A stretch of DNA of 38,195 nt from Streptomyces sp. ISL-94 (GTDB taxonomy: Bacteria > Actinomycetota > Actinomycetes > Streptomycetales > Streptomycetaceae): the NCBI RefSeq assembly GCF_018614075.1, contig NZ_JAGGOZ010000033.1, forward strand, positions 1 through 38,195. The letters run 5' to 3'. Below are positions 16,844-24,137 of this stretch, piece by piece. Every line of letters begins with the position of its first letter. Position 1 is the stretch's first letter. A program made the position numbers and the translations under genes. The notes below the pieces were generated by a model that did not search any database, was not told the origin of the DNA, and was given only the letters and a program-made list of their open reading frames with translations.

Positions 16844-18346
16844 ATGACTGTCCTTGCGCACCGCACCCCAGCGTCTGGTTCGAACGATCAGGTCACCCGC
16901 GACGCCCTCGCGGTCCTCCAGCCCGGCTTCGAGGGCACCACCGCCCCCGTCTGGCTGCTGCGCCAGGTCCGCGAAGGCCTCACCGCCGTCGGTCTGTTCG
17001 GCCGCAACATCACCTCCGCCGAGCAGCTCGCCGCGCTCACCGCGCAGCTGCGTACCGAGCGCGACGACGTCCTGGTCGCCATCGACGAGGAGGGCGGCGA
17101 CGTCACCCGCCTGGAGGTCCGGGGCGGCTCGTCCTTCCCCGGCAACCTGGCACTCGGCGCCGTCGACGACACCGACCTCACCCGGGAGGTCGCCCGCGAG
17201 CTGGGCCGGCGCCTCGCCGAATGCGGGGTCAACCTCAACTGGGCCCCCTCCGCGGACGTCAACTCCAACCCGGCCAACCCGGTCATCGGCGTCCGGTCCT
17301 TCGGCGCCGACACCCACCTCACCGCCCGGCACACCGCCGCGTACGTGGAGGGCCTCCAGGCCGCCGGCGTCGCCGCGTGCACCAAGCACTTCCCCGGCCA
17401 CGGCGACACCAACGTCGACTCGCACCACGCGCTGCCGCGCATCGACGTGGACCTGGACACCCTCCAGGCCCGCGAGCTCGTCCCCTTCAAGGCGGCCATC
17501 GCGGCCGGCACCAAGGCCGTGATGAGCGCGCACATCCTCGTGCCCTCCCTCGACCCGACCCGCCCGGCCACCCTCAGCCCGCAGATCCTGACCGGCCTGC
17601 TGCGCAAGGAGCTCGGCTACGAGGGCCTGATCGTCACCGACGGCATGGAGATGAACGCCATCGCCGGGACGTACGGCATCGAGCGCGGCTCGGTCCTCGC
17701 CATCGCGGCCGGGGCCGACGCCATCTGCGTCGGCGGCGGTCTCGCCGACGAGGAGACCGTGCTGCGGCTGCGCGACGCGCTGGTCGCGGCCGTACGGGAG
17801 GGCACGCTCCCGCAGGAGCGCCTCGCGGACGCGGCCGCCCGGGTCCGCGGGCTCGCCGAGTGGACCCGCCGGGCCCGTCCGGACGCGCGGCTGGAGGGGA
17901 GCCGCGCGTCCGGCATCGGCCTGACCGCCGCCCGCCGCGCCGTCGCCGTCACCGGTACGGCGCGGCCGCTCGCCGTCCCGCCGTACGTGGCCACCCTCGC
18001 GCCCGTGGCGAACATCGCGGTGGGCGACGAGACCCCGTGGGGCGTGGCCGCGGAACTGGCCTCCCTGCTCCCGGGCACGGAGTCGGGCGTCTACCCGGCG
18101 GGCGCCTCGGCCGCGGACATCCTGGCGGCGGCGGGCTCGCGCACGGTGGTCGCGGTGGTCCGCGACGAGCACCGGTATCCGTGGATGACGGAGGTCGTCG
18201 ACGCGCTGGTCGCCGCGCGGCCGGACACGGTTGTCGTGGAGATGGGCGTCCCGCAGGCCGCGCCGCGGGGGGCCCTGTACGTCGCCACGCACGGCGCCTC
18301 CCGAGCCTGCGGCCGCGCCGCGGCCGAGGCCATCGCGGGCACCTAG
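16844..18346 (+). CDS. dasD: Family 3 glycoside hydrolase, beta-N-acetylglucosaminidase (DasD)
   Basis: This 500-aa enzyme has no signal peptide, so it acts in the cytoplasm. The NagZ-type GH3 motif KHFPGHGDTNVDSH (about residue 180) provides the His/Asp acid-base pair, and VTDGMEMNAI has the nucleophile Asp. It would split imported chitobiose to GlcNAc, feeding NagA/NagB. Its position directly after dasC supports this. The C-terminal 170 residues form the second GH3 domain. A long inverted repeat follows. Confidence 0.93.
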   Translation: MTVLAHRTPASGSNDQVTRDALAVLQPGFEGTTAPVWLLRQVREGLTAVGLFGRNITSAEQLAALTAQLRTERDDVLVAIDEEGGDVTRLEVRGGSSFPGNLALGAVDDTDLTREVARELGRRLAECGVNLNWAPSADVNSNPANPVIGVRSFGADTHLTARHTAAYVEGLQAAGVAACTKHFPGHGDTNVDSHHALPRIDVDLDTLQARELVPFKAAIAAGTKAVMSAHILVPSLDPTRPATLSPQILTGLLRKELGYEGLIVTDGMEMNAIAGTYGIERGSVLAIAAGADAICVGGGLADEETVLRLRDALVAAVREGTLPQERLADAAARVRGLAEWTRRARPDARLEGSRASGIGLTAARRAVAVTGTARPLAVPPYVATLAPVANIAVGDETPWGVAAELASLLPGTESGVYPAGASAADILAAAGSRTVVAVVRDEHRYPWMTEVVDALVAARPDTVVVEMGVPQAAPRGALYVATHGASRACGRAAAEAIAGT

Positions 18347-18380
18347 ACGCCCCTCCGCTGCGGGGGCTCCGCCCCCGAGC

Positions 18381-18480
18381 CCCCGCGCCTCAAACGCCGG
18401 CGGGGCTGGGTTTGTGCCCAGCGGCACCCGTGAGGCGCAGATCCGCAAAAACCAGCCCCGCCGGCGTTTGAGGCGCGGGG
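18381..18480. repeat. Long inverted repeat, Streptomyces intergenic palindrome family
   Basis: Arms 18381-18409 and 18452-18480 are perfect 29-bp complements, each carrying the CCTCAAACGCCGGCGGGG core. The 42-nt spacer is unique. Outer flanks (GGGGCTCCGCCCC-like) add further partial pairing. The same core recurs at 35918-36190. Elements with this core are scattered between genes in many Streptomyces genomes; the role is unsettled, and transcript ending is plausible. Confidence 0.85.
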
Positions 18481-18566
18481 TGCGGGGCGGAGCCCCGCAA
18501 AGCCCGGGCGGAGCCCGGGGCCGCTTGCGCGGTGGTGCCGCACGGTACGGCTAAGGACGGTACGGC

Positions 18567-18603
18567 GAAGGGCGGGGCTCCCCCGAGGGGAGCCCCGCCC
18601 TTC
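18567..18603. terminator. Terminator at the 3' end of nagB
   Basis: A perfect 17-bp stem (18567-18583 with 18587-18603) has a 3-nt CGA loop. It lies just beyond the nagB stop and faces dasD, so it may serve both. Confidence 0.9.
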
Positions 18604-18614
18604 CGGTCGGGCGG

Positions 18615-19400
18615 CTACAGACCCTGCCAGGCCGGCTTGTCGGCGTACGTGTGCCGGAAGTAGTCCGCCAGCTTCAGCTTCGAGGCGGCCGCCTCGTCCA
18701 CCACGACCGTGGCGTGCCGGTGCATCTGCAGCGCGGAGGCCGGGACCAGCGCGGACAGGGGGCCCTCCACCGTCTGCGCGACGGCCTCGGCCTTGCCCTC
18801 GCCCGTGGCCAGGAGCACCAGGTGGCGGGCGTCGAGGATGGTGCCGATGCCCTGCGTGATGACGTGGTGCGGCACCTGGTCTATGTCGTTGTCGAAGAAG
18901 CGCGCGTTGTCGACCCGGGTCTGCTCGGTCAGCGTCTTGATGCGGGTGCGGGAGGCCAGAGAGGAGCACGGCTCGTTGAAGCCGATGTGCCCGTCCGTGC
19001 CGATGCCCAGCAGCTGGAGGTCGACGCCGCCGGCCTCGGCGAGCGCGCGGTCGTAGGCCGCGCACGCGCCGACGATGTCCTCGGCCGAGCCGTCGGGACC
19101 CATGAAGGAGGCCTCGGACAGGCCGAGCGGCTCGACGACCTCGCGGAGCACCACGGCCCGGTAGGACTCGGGGTGTCCGGCCGGCAGGCCGACGTACTCG
19201 TCGAGCTGGCAGATGCGGGCCTTGGACGCGTCGACCTCGCCCGCCTTCACCTTGGCGGCCAGGGCCTCGTAGATGGGCAGCGGGGTAGAGCCGGTCGCCA
19301 CGCCGAGCAGGGCGTCGGGCTTGCGGCGGACCAGTGCGGCCATGGCCTCCGCGATGAGCTCGCCGCCTGCCTTGGCGTCCGGGACGATGACAACTTCCAC
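18615..19400 (-). CDS. nagB: Glucosamine-6-phosphate deaminase
   Basis: This 261-aa enzyme converts glucosamine-6-P to fructose-6-P plus ammonia, joining GlcNAc catabolism to glycolysis. Family motifs are TGSTPLPIY (phosphate loop), QLDEYVGL (catalytic Asp) and GIGTDGHIGFNEP (catalytic His and Glu). The start is GTG 19400, giving VEVVIVPDAKAGGEL as in known NagB; a TTG twelve codons upstream is not supported. A dre site 39 bp upstream puts it under DasR. It converges with the das operon, sharing the terminator region. Confidence 0.96.
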   Translation of the reverse strand: MEVVIVPDAKAGGELIAEAMAALVRRKPDALLGVATGSTPLPIYEALAAKVKAGEVDASKARICQLDEYVGLPAGHPESYRAVVLREVVEPLGLSEASFMGPDGSAEDIVGACAAYDRALAEAGGVDLQLLGIGTDGHIGFNEPCSSLASRTRIKTLTEQTRVDNARFFDNDIDQVPHHVITQGIGTILDARHLVLLATGEGKAEAVAQTVEGPLSALVPASALQMHRHATVVVDEAAASKLKLADYFRHTYADKPAWQGL

Positions 19401-19438
19401 GCGGGGCCTGCCGATCTGAGAGGAGGGTCTGGGCAAGT

Positions 19439-19454
19439 TGTGGTATAGACCAAT
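19439..19454 (-). promoter_or_regulatory. DasR (dre) site of nagB
   Basis: On the minus strand the site reads ATTGGTCTATACCACA, matching 14 of 16 positions of the dre consensus. It lies 39-54 bp upstream of the nagB start, placed to block transcription when glucosamine-6-P is low. Confidence 0.85.
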
Positions 19455-19543
19455 CTAGCAGAGCCGGGCCCGCCGGCGCTTGGCTCCGCGATTTCCATGC
19501 TGACCCCGATCCCGCCCTGAGGCCTTTCGGGGGAGGGGGCGGC

Positions 19544-19840
19544 CTACACCAGCGCGAGCTGGAGGCCGCCCGTCGCGTCGAGGTGCCGGCCCGTCACCCA
19601 GCGGGAGTCCGGCGAGGCCAGGAAGGCCACCACGTCCGAGACCTCCTCCGTCGTACCGATCCGCCCGAAGACCGAGCGGGAGGCGGCGTGGGCGCGGGCC
19701 GCCGGGTCCGACGGCCAGGCCGCATTCAGGTCCGTCCCGATGATTCCGGGGCCCACCGCGTTCACGGTGAGCGCGTGGACCCGGTCGTAGGTCTCCTCGC
19801 CGGTGTCCTCGATCCCGGCGAAGGCGGCCGCCCCCGCATT
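19544..19840 (-). pseudogene. Short-chain dehydrogenase remnant, two deletions
   Basis: The frame starts abruptly at NAGAAAFAGIEDTGEETYDR, the SDR NAG motif and following helix, and then jumps to TVNAVGPGIIGTDL, the segment that normally lies some 70 residues later. The lost part contains the catalytic Ser and Tyr-x-x-x-Lys. The end is intact (FGRIGTTEEVSDVVAFLA, then VTGRHLDATGGLQ). The whole N-terminal nucleotide-binding half is missing beyond 19840, where a TetR remnant begins on the other strand. A short frame from GTG 19765 exists, but it cannot encode an enzyme. Confidence 0.8.
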
Positions 19841-19843
19841 GCG

Positions 19844-19966
19844 CGGGCGCTGGCCCGGTATGCCGGCGCGGTGCTCCAGGGGAGGTCCCAGCAGGCGCGC
19901 GACGGGGCGACGCGGGAGGAGCTGGAGGCGGTCGCGGTACGGGCGCTGGTGGCCTGGCCTGTGTAG
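19844..19966 (+). pseudogene. TetR-family regulator C-terminal remnant
   Basis: The last 40 codons before TAG 19964-19966 read RALARYAGAVLQGRSQQARD then GATREELEAVAVRALVAWPV. This resembles the C-terminal helices of TetR regulators (LQGxSxQARDGATREEL). No HTH part is present; its 5' edge abuts the SDR remnant at about 19841. The pair probably was a divergent SDR/TetR unit that lost its middle. Confidence 0.65.
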
Positions 19967-19976
19967 TTTCGCGGAG

Positions 19977-20059
19977 GCGTTCCGCGCTGCGTTCCGCGGT
20001 GCATTCCGCGTGAGATCCGCGGTGCATTCCGCGTGACATTCCGCGTGACATTCCTCTGG
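19977..20059. repeat. Degenerate 12-bp tandem repeat, seven units
   Basis: Seven consecutive units of 11-12 bp follow the pattern GCATTCCGCGTG, for example GCGTTCCGCGCT, GCGTTCCGCGGT, GCATTCCGCGTG and ACATTCCGCGTG, ending in ACATTCCTCTGG. The array follows the TetR remnant and precedes the kinase promoter region. No gene is credible in it. Confidence 0.8.
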
Positions 20060-20231
20060 GCCACGGTGCCCGACGGGACCCTCAGCCCGCCCGGCACCGT
20101 AGCCCGGAGTACTTACGGCCGGCGGGTGTGCGGTTCCCGCGGCCGGTGGGAGGTGCCGACGCAGTCAGGGCAGAGTGCGCGGCTTACCTCGATCCGTCCT
20201 CCTGTGCGGGGAGGGCGGAAGCTTAGTCAAT

Positions 20232-20247
20232 TGTGGACTAGACCATT
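20232..20247 (-). promoter_or_regulatory. Orphan dre-like (DasR) site
   Basis: On the minus strand the sequence is AATGGTCTAGTCCACA, 13 of 16 positions of the DasR consensus with the core TGGTCTAG intact. It lies 136 bp before the sensor kinase start and about 270 bp from the TetR remnant. Whether DasR uses it, and for which gene, is unknown. Confidence 0.55.
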
Positions 20248-20358
20248 CTGTTCTGTCCATCCAATGACGGCCCGTGGAATCCCGTCGGTTCCTCCAACAG
20301 TACGCGGCCTCGGGGCCTCCTGGGTACTCCTGCGTAATCCCGTGGGGAAAGTCATGAG

Positions 20359-20376
20359 GCGTACCCGGGGTACGCT
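20359..20376 (+). promoter_or_regulatory. Leaderless promoter -10 and overlapping palindrome of the sensor kinase
   Basis: TACGCT (20371-20376) lies 6 nt before GTG 20383, the spacing expected when transcription begins at the start codon. It overlaps the right arm of a 17-nt palindrome, GCGTACCC-G-GGGTACGC (20359-20375), a possible operator. Confidence 0.55.
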
Positions 20377-20382
20377 CGCCAC

Positions 20383-21861
20383 GTGCCCTCCATGAACGAC
20401 CTCGTACGCCAGCACACCGCTCTCAGTGAAACCGAACTGGAGTGGCTCCACCTGCTGGTCTCGGAGTGGCAGCTGCTCTCCGACCTGTCCTTCGCCGACC
20501 TCGTGCTGTGGGTGCCCACCCTCGACGGCACCCGGTACGTCTCGGTCGCACAGATGCGCCCGAACACCGGCCCCACCTCGTACCAGGACGACATGGTCGG
20601 CCACCTGGTGCCCCGCGGCCGGCGCCCGCTGCTCGACGCCGCGCTCGACGAGGGCCGGATCGTGCGCGAAGGCGACCCCGAGTGGCGCGAGGAGGTGCCC
20701 GTCCGCGTCGAGTCGATCCCCGTCCGCCGCGAGGGCCGGGTCCTGGGCGTGATCGCCCGCAACACCAACCTGCTCACTGTGCGTACACCGAGCCGGCTGG
20801 AGCTGACCTACCTCCAGTCCGCCTCCGACCTGGCGCAGATGATCGCGGCGGGTTCCTTCCCGTTCCCCGGCCAGCAGGTCGACATGGACGCCTCCCCGCG
20901 CGTCGGCGACGGCCTGATCCGGCTCGACGCCGACGGCGTGGTCACCTACGCCTCCCCGAACGCGCTCTCCGCCTACCACCGGCTCGGCCTCGCCTCCGAC
21001 CTGGTCGGCCAGCACCTGGGCGACACCACCACCGAACTCGCGCCCTCGCGCGGACCGGTGGACGAGGCGCTCGTCAAGCTCGCCAGCGGCTGGGCCCCGA
21101 GGGAGACCGAGGTCGAGGGGAACGGCGGGGTCATCCAGCTGCGCGCCATCCCGCTGAAGCCCAAGGGGACCCGGATCGGCTCCCTGGTGCTCTGCCGCGA
21201 CGTCACCGAACTGCGCCGTCGCGAACGCGAACTGATCACCAAGGACGCGACCATCCGGGAGATCCACCACCGGGTGAAGAACAACCTCCAGACGGTGGCC
21301 GCCCTGTTGCGGCTCCAGGCCCGCCGGATGGATTCGCCACAGGGCCGCGAGGCGCTCAACGAGGCCGTGCGCCGCGTCGGTTCGATCGCGATCGTGCACG
21401 AGACGCTGTCTCAGAACCTGGATGAGCGTGTCGAGTTCGACGAGATCGCCGACCGCGTGATCGCGATGGTCTCCGAGATCTCCCCGGGCAAGGTCGACTG
21501 CCGGCGCACCGGCCGCTTCGGCATCCTGGACGCCGAGGTCGCCACCCCGCTCGCCATGGTGCTGACCGAGATCCTGCAGAACGCCCTGGAGCACGCCTTC
21601 ACCCAGGGGGAGGGCGGCACCGTGGAGGTCTCCGCGACCCGCTCCGGCACCGGCCGCGCGGACGGGCGGCTGCTGATCACCGTGCTCGACGACGGCAAGG
21701 GACTGCCCGAGGGGTTCGACCCCCAGCGGGCCGGCAATCTCGGACTGCAGATCGTCCGGACCCTCGTGGAGGGCGAGCTCGGCGGCACCTTCGACATGGT
21801 CCCGGTGGAGCCGCGCGGCACCAAGGTCGTCCTTGACATCCCGTCGAGCTCGCAGAAGTAG
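20383..21861 (+). CDS. PdtaS-type sensor histidine kinase
   Basis: This 492-aa soluble kinase has an N-terminal GAF-like domain (residues about 1-150), a PAS domain (about 165-290), a HisKA_2 dimer helix with the phospho-His in EIHHRVKNNLQTVAALL, and a HATPase domain with N box TEILQNALEHAF and G box DDGKGLPEGF. This matches mycobacterial PdtaS, which signals to an RNA-binding ANTAR regulator (PdtaR); no response regulator is next to it here. GTG 20383 is chosen because a -10 lies 6 nt upstream and no Shine-Dalgarno exists. It converges with wblE, as whiB1 and pdtaS neighbour each other in Mycobacterium. Confidence 0.9.
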   Translation: MPSMNDLVRQHTALSETELEWLHLLVSEWQLLSDLSFADLVLWVPTLDGTRYVSVAQMRPNTGPTSYQDDMVGHLVPRGRRPLLDAALDEGRIVREGDPEWREEVPVRVESIPVRREGRVLGVIARNTNLLTVRTPSRLELTYLQSASDLAQMIAAGSFPFPGQQVDMDASPRVGDGLIRLDADGVVTYASPNALSAYHRLGLASDLVGQHLGDTTTELAPSRGPVDEALVKLASGWAPRETEVEGNGGVIQLRAIPLKPKGTRIGSLVLCRDVTELRRRERELITKDATIREIHHRVKNNLQTVAALLRLQARRMDSPQGREALNEAVRRVGSIAIVHETLSQNLDERVEFDEIADRVIAMVSEISPGKVDCRRTGRFGILDAEVATPLAMVLTEILQNALEHAFTQGEGGTVEVSATRSGTGRADGRLLITVLDDGKGLPEGFDPQRAGNLGLQIVRTLVEGELGGTFDMVPVEPRGTKVVLDIPSSSQK

Positions 21862-21930
21862 CGCAGAGTACCGGGCGAGGGCTTCACTCAGCGTGACGGC
21901 CCCGTGGCGCGGATCCGCCCCGGACAGCAC

Positions 21931-21967
21931 TGAGCCCCGGACCGAAAACTTCTCGGTCCGGGGCTCA
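21931..21967. terminator. Bidirectional terminator between sensor kinase and wblE
   Basis: A perfect 15-bp stem (21931-21945 with 21953-21967) surrounds a 7-nt AAACTTC loop, between two convergent genes. Confidence 0.9.
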
Positions 21968-22030
21968 AGAGCACGTTGCTGAGCGCCTATCTGGTACTAC
22001 GCGCTGCGCGTCGAGGCTCGAAAGTCGTTG

Positions 22031-22288
22031 TCAGGCGCTGGCGTTGCGCGCCCGGTTGCGAGCGGCGCGGCGCTTCATCGCGCGGCGCTCGTCCTCGCTG
22101 AGACCGCCCCAGACGCCGGAGTCCTGACCGGACTCGAGCGCCCACTGCAGGCACTGCTCCATGACGGGGCAGCGACGGCAGACGGCCTTGGCTTCCTCGA
22201 TCTGCAGCAGCGCAGGACCGGTGTTGCCGATGGGGAAGAACAGCTCGGGGTCTTCCTCACGACAAACGGCGTTGTGACGCCAGTCCAT
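22031..22288 (-). CDS. wblE: WhiB-family iron-sulfur regulator (WblE/WhiB1 type)
   Basis: This 85-aa protein has four Cys ligands for a [4Fe-4S] cluster: Cys9, Cys37, Cys40 and Cys46 (CREED, then CRRCPVMEQC). It also has the G(V/I)WGG turn (GVWGG, 58-62) and a basic C-terminal DNA-binding tail (RRAMKRRAARNRARN). The short length and the neighbouring PdtaS kinase match WblE of Streptomyces and WhiB1 of Mycobacterium, which bind the primary sigma factor and sense NO. ATG 22288 is preceded by AGAGAGGTAGC. A CRP-like palindrome lies 42 bp upstream. Confidence 0.95.
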   Translation of the reverse strand: MDWRHNAVCREEDPELFFPIGNTGPALLQIEEAKAVCRRCPVMEQCLQWALESGQDSGVWGGLSEDERRAMKRRAARNRARNASA

Positions 22289-22606
22289 GGCTGCTACCTC
22301 TCTTGTGTGACATGCACGTTGCTTGTGAATGTGAACGCTTTCACGAATCCCTCCGCGAGGGAAGGGCCGACGCCCAGTCGCCTGGTGCGGTCCAGAGATT
22401 CGTTGGGGGGTTCTGGCGGTCTGTGTGGGTGCCGGTTCTGCGGGCTGTCCCGATCGCCATGTAGAGATTCGCAAACCTCGGACGGGGATACAACCCCTTC
22501 CGGAAAGTTTTTTTTGATTCGTCGGTGTCTAGTAGGTCACAGCCCTACATCGTGAGGGTGGACCGGCGTGTAAACGTTCGAGTGAAAGGGCTTTGGGCTC
22601 TTCCAC
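22289..22606. other. Long wblE upstream region, no gene
   Basis: No coding frame is credible here. The region is AT-richer than average, with a T8 run at about 22507. It holds a CRP-like site (22330-22345), a small CCCTC/GAGGG hairpin (22349-22361), a direct repeat AGAGATTCG at 22394-22402 and 22463-22471, and the YegS-type terminator at its right end. The wblE promoter lies in here, but I cannot fix it. Confidence 0.6.
22330..22345. promoter_or_regulatory. CRP-like operator upstream of wblE
   Basis: TGTGAACGCTTTCACG fits the CRP consensus TGTGA-N6-TCACA at 9 of 10 conserved positions. Its near edge is 42 bp upstream of the wblE ATG. Mycobacterial whiB1 is known to be controlled by a CRP homologue. 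Here binding is inferred. Confidence 0.5.
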
Positions 22607-22608
22607 TC
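22580..22608 (-). terminator. Terminator of the YegS-like gene
   Basis: A 12-bp stem with one mismatch and one G-U pair (GAGTGGAAGAGC with GCCCTTTCACTC, minus strand) closes a CCAAA loop. Its 5' arm overlaps the stop codon of the lipid kinase gene. Confidence 0.65.
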
Positions 22609-23572
22609 ACACAATCACACGCAGTGCACGGCGAACGCCTGTGAACCGAACGCTGGTGCGCAGTCCGAGGTGGTCGCCGTCCATCTGGAAGGGAAGCGGC
22701 ACCTTCGAATGCAAGGTGAAGTCGGTCAGATCGTGCAGAGACACCGCGTGCTTGCCGTGCGGACCCCGCTCAGGAGTCGAGGTCAGGAGCTGTGTCGCGT
22801 ACCGGGCGACCGCCGGAGTTGACAAACGGTCCAGTGCCAATACGTCAAGCGCAGTATCGAACGACGCCTCCGGGGAGGCGTACAGCGGGCGATTGCCCAG
22901 ATATGTCCACGGCGAGGTGTTGCAGACTATCGACAGCACCAGATCCGTCACGGGATCCGCGCCGGGGCGCTCCAGCGTCACCGTGCCGTGCCGGCGGTTC
23001 GGCTCCTCCCAGAACTGGCGCATGAGCTGCCGTACGTACAGGGCGTGCGTCGAACGCTTGCCGCGCTCGCGCTGCTGTTCGACCCGCCCCACCACGCCCG
23101 CGTCGAAACCGAAGCCCGCGCAGAAGGTGAACCAGCGCGCCGGAACCGACTCGTCCTCCGTGCCCGGGGTGCCGGCCGCCAGCCCCAGGCCCACCGTCCG
23201 CTCGCGCCGCTCCCGCAGCGCGTCCAGCAGGGCGCCGGTCGCCTCGACCGAGTCGTTGGGCAGCCCGAGCGCGCGGGCGAAGACATTGGTGGAGCCGCCG
23301 GGAACCACGGCCAGCCGGGGCAGCCGCTCCGGATCGGGCCCGTCGTGGAGCAGCCCGTTGACCACCTCGTTGACCGTGCCGTCCCCGCCCAGGGCGACGA
23401 CCAGGTCCAGCCCCTCGTGCGCGGCCTTGCGGCCCAGGTCCCGGGCGTGCCCCCGGTACTCGGTGGTCACCGCCTCCAGCTTCATCTCGCTGGCCAGGGC
23501 GTGGGTCAGGACGTCGCGCGTGCGCGCACTGGTCGTCGTCGCTGCTGGGTTGGCCACGAGAAGTGCACGCAT
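22607..23572 (-). CDS. YegS/DAGK-family lipid kinase
   Basis: This 321-aa soluble protein has the diacylglycerol-kinase catalytic fold: LVANPAA at the start, GGDGTVNEVVNGL (nucleotide-binding loop, about residue 61) and VVPGGSTNVFARALGLP. Such enzymes phosphorylate diacylglycerol or related lipids in phospholipid recycling; the exact lipid is unknown. ATG 23572 is chosen because TAGTCT lies 7 nt upstream with no Shine-Dalgarno, indicating a leaderless message. It is divergent from the membrane protein gene at 23656, which is also probably leaderless. Confidence 0.9.
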   Translation of the reverse strand: MRALLVANPAATTTSARTRDVLTHALASEMKLEAVTTEYRGHARDLGRKAAHEGLDLVVALGGDGTVNEVVNGLLHDGPDPERLPRLAVVPGGSTNVFARALGLPNDSVEATGALLDALRERRERTVGLGLAAGTPGTEDESVPARWFTFCAGFGFDAGVVGRVEQQRERGKRSTHALYVRQLMRQFWEEPNRRHGTVTLERPGADPVTDLVLSIVCNTSPWTYLGNRPLYASPEASFDTALDVLALDRLSTPAVARYATQLLTSTPERGPHGKHAVSLHDLTDFTLHSKVPLPFQMDGDHLGLRTSVRFTGVRRALRVIV

Positions 23573-23579
23573 GAGCGCC

Positions 23580-23649
23580 AGACTACCCACCCCCTCGGCT
23601 GCCGACCCTACTGCCCGTCCCCTCCCGGCCCGGGGCACGCGGCTACCCT
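23580..23649. promoter_or_regulatory. Back-to-back leaderless promoters
   Basis: On the minus strand TAGTCT (23585-23580) lies 7 nt before ATG 23572. On the plus strand TACCCT (23644-23649) lies 6 nt before GTG 23656. Both spacings put the first transcribed base at the start codon. The two promoters share 83 bp. Confidence 0.6.
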
Positions 23650-23655
23650 GCTGGG

Positions 23656-24117
23656 GTGAGTAAGAAGCAGCCCCCGAATGCCGCCGCCCCTGCCGTCCCC
23701 GTCCCCGCCGCCGAGACGGCCGCGCTGCCCGGCCGGCTGACCGCCGCCGCGGCGCTCACCGCCCTGGAGGGCCTGGCGCTGGCCGGCCTCGGCGTCTACA
23801 TGCTGTTCGTGGGCATCGCCGGCGACCCCGATTCCCCGCAGCAGGCCGAGACCGGCGGGGTCACCCTGCTCGCGCTCGCCGCGCTGCCCCTGATCGCGGC
23901 CCGCGGACTGCGCCTGGGCCGCCGCTGGAGCCGCGGCCCGGCGCTGATCACCCAGCTGATGGCGCTGCCGGTGGCCTGGACGCTCTACACCACCGGCGGC
24001 GCGATGATCGCTGCCGCCGTGGGACTCGCTGTGGCCGCGGTGGCCGTCGTGGCACTCCTGGTGAACCCGACGGCGACCGAGGCGCTGGGAATCGGGCCCC
24101 GCGAAGAGGCCCGATAG
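23656..24117 (+). CDS. Four-helix membrane protein (hypothetical)
   Basis: This 153-aa protein has an Ala/Pro-rich N-terminus of about 25 residues and then four hydrophobic segments (about 28-55, 68-85, 98-115 and 118-138), with GLRLGRRWSRGP as a basic loop between helices two and three. No family function is recognised. GTG 23656 follows a -10 by 6 nt, so it is probably leaderless. It converges on sigH with only 20 bp between stops and no terminator hairpin. Confidence 0.8.
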   Translation: MSKKQPPNAAAPAVPVPAAETAALPGRLTAAAALTALEGLALAGLGVYMLFVGIAGDPDSPQQAETGGVTLLALAALPLIAARGLRLGRRWSRGPALITQLMALPVAWTLYTTGGAMIAAAVGLAVAAVAVVALLVNPTATEALGIGPREEAR

Positions 24118-24137
24118 CCCGTTCCCCGTTCCCCGTT

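Larger units (their letters stand above)
20060..20382. other. Gene-free upstream region of the sensor kinase
   Basis: No coding frame with Streptomyces codon bias is seen on either strand. The stretch is lower in GC than its neighbours near 20221-20260. It contains a dre-like element (20232-20247) and, at its end, a palindrome and -10 for the kinase. Otherwise nothing is recognised. Confidence 0.6.

Noticed and set aside
19544..19765. A 73-aa intact hypothetical protein starting at GTG 19765
   Set aside because: It is the tail of a broken SDR without a ribosome site, and upstream SDR codons continue in the same frame.
19762..20097. Apparent small proteins across the 12-bp repeat (MSRGMSRG and RGAFRV type readings)
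   Set aside because: These readings are products of the tandem DNA repeat. They lack a ribosome site and codon bias.
22480..22515. GGAAG followed by GTT upstream of wblE as a SigR-type promoter
   Set aside because: The spacing is about 20 nt instead of 18-19 and the -35 is not GGAAT.
24119..24137. GTTCCCC repeated about three times between two convergent stops
   Set aside because: Too short and simple to call a repeat element. It is noted only because no terminator is visible there.
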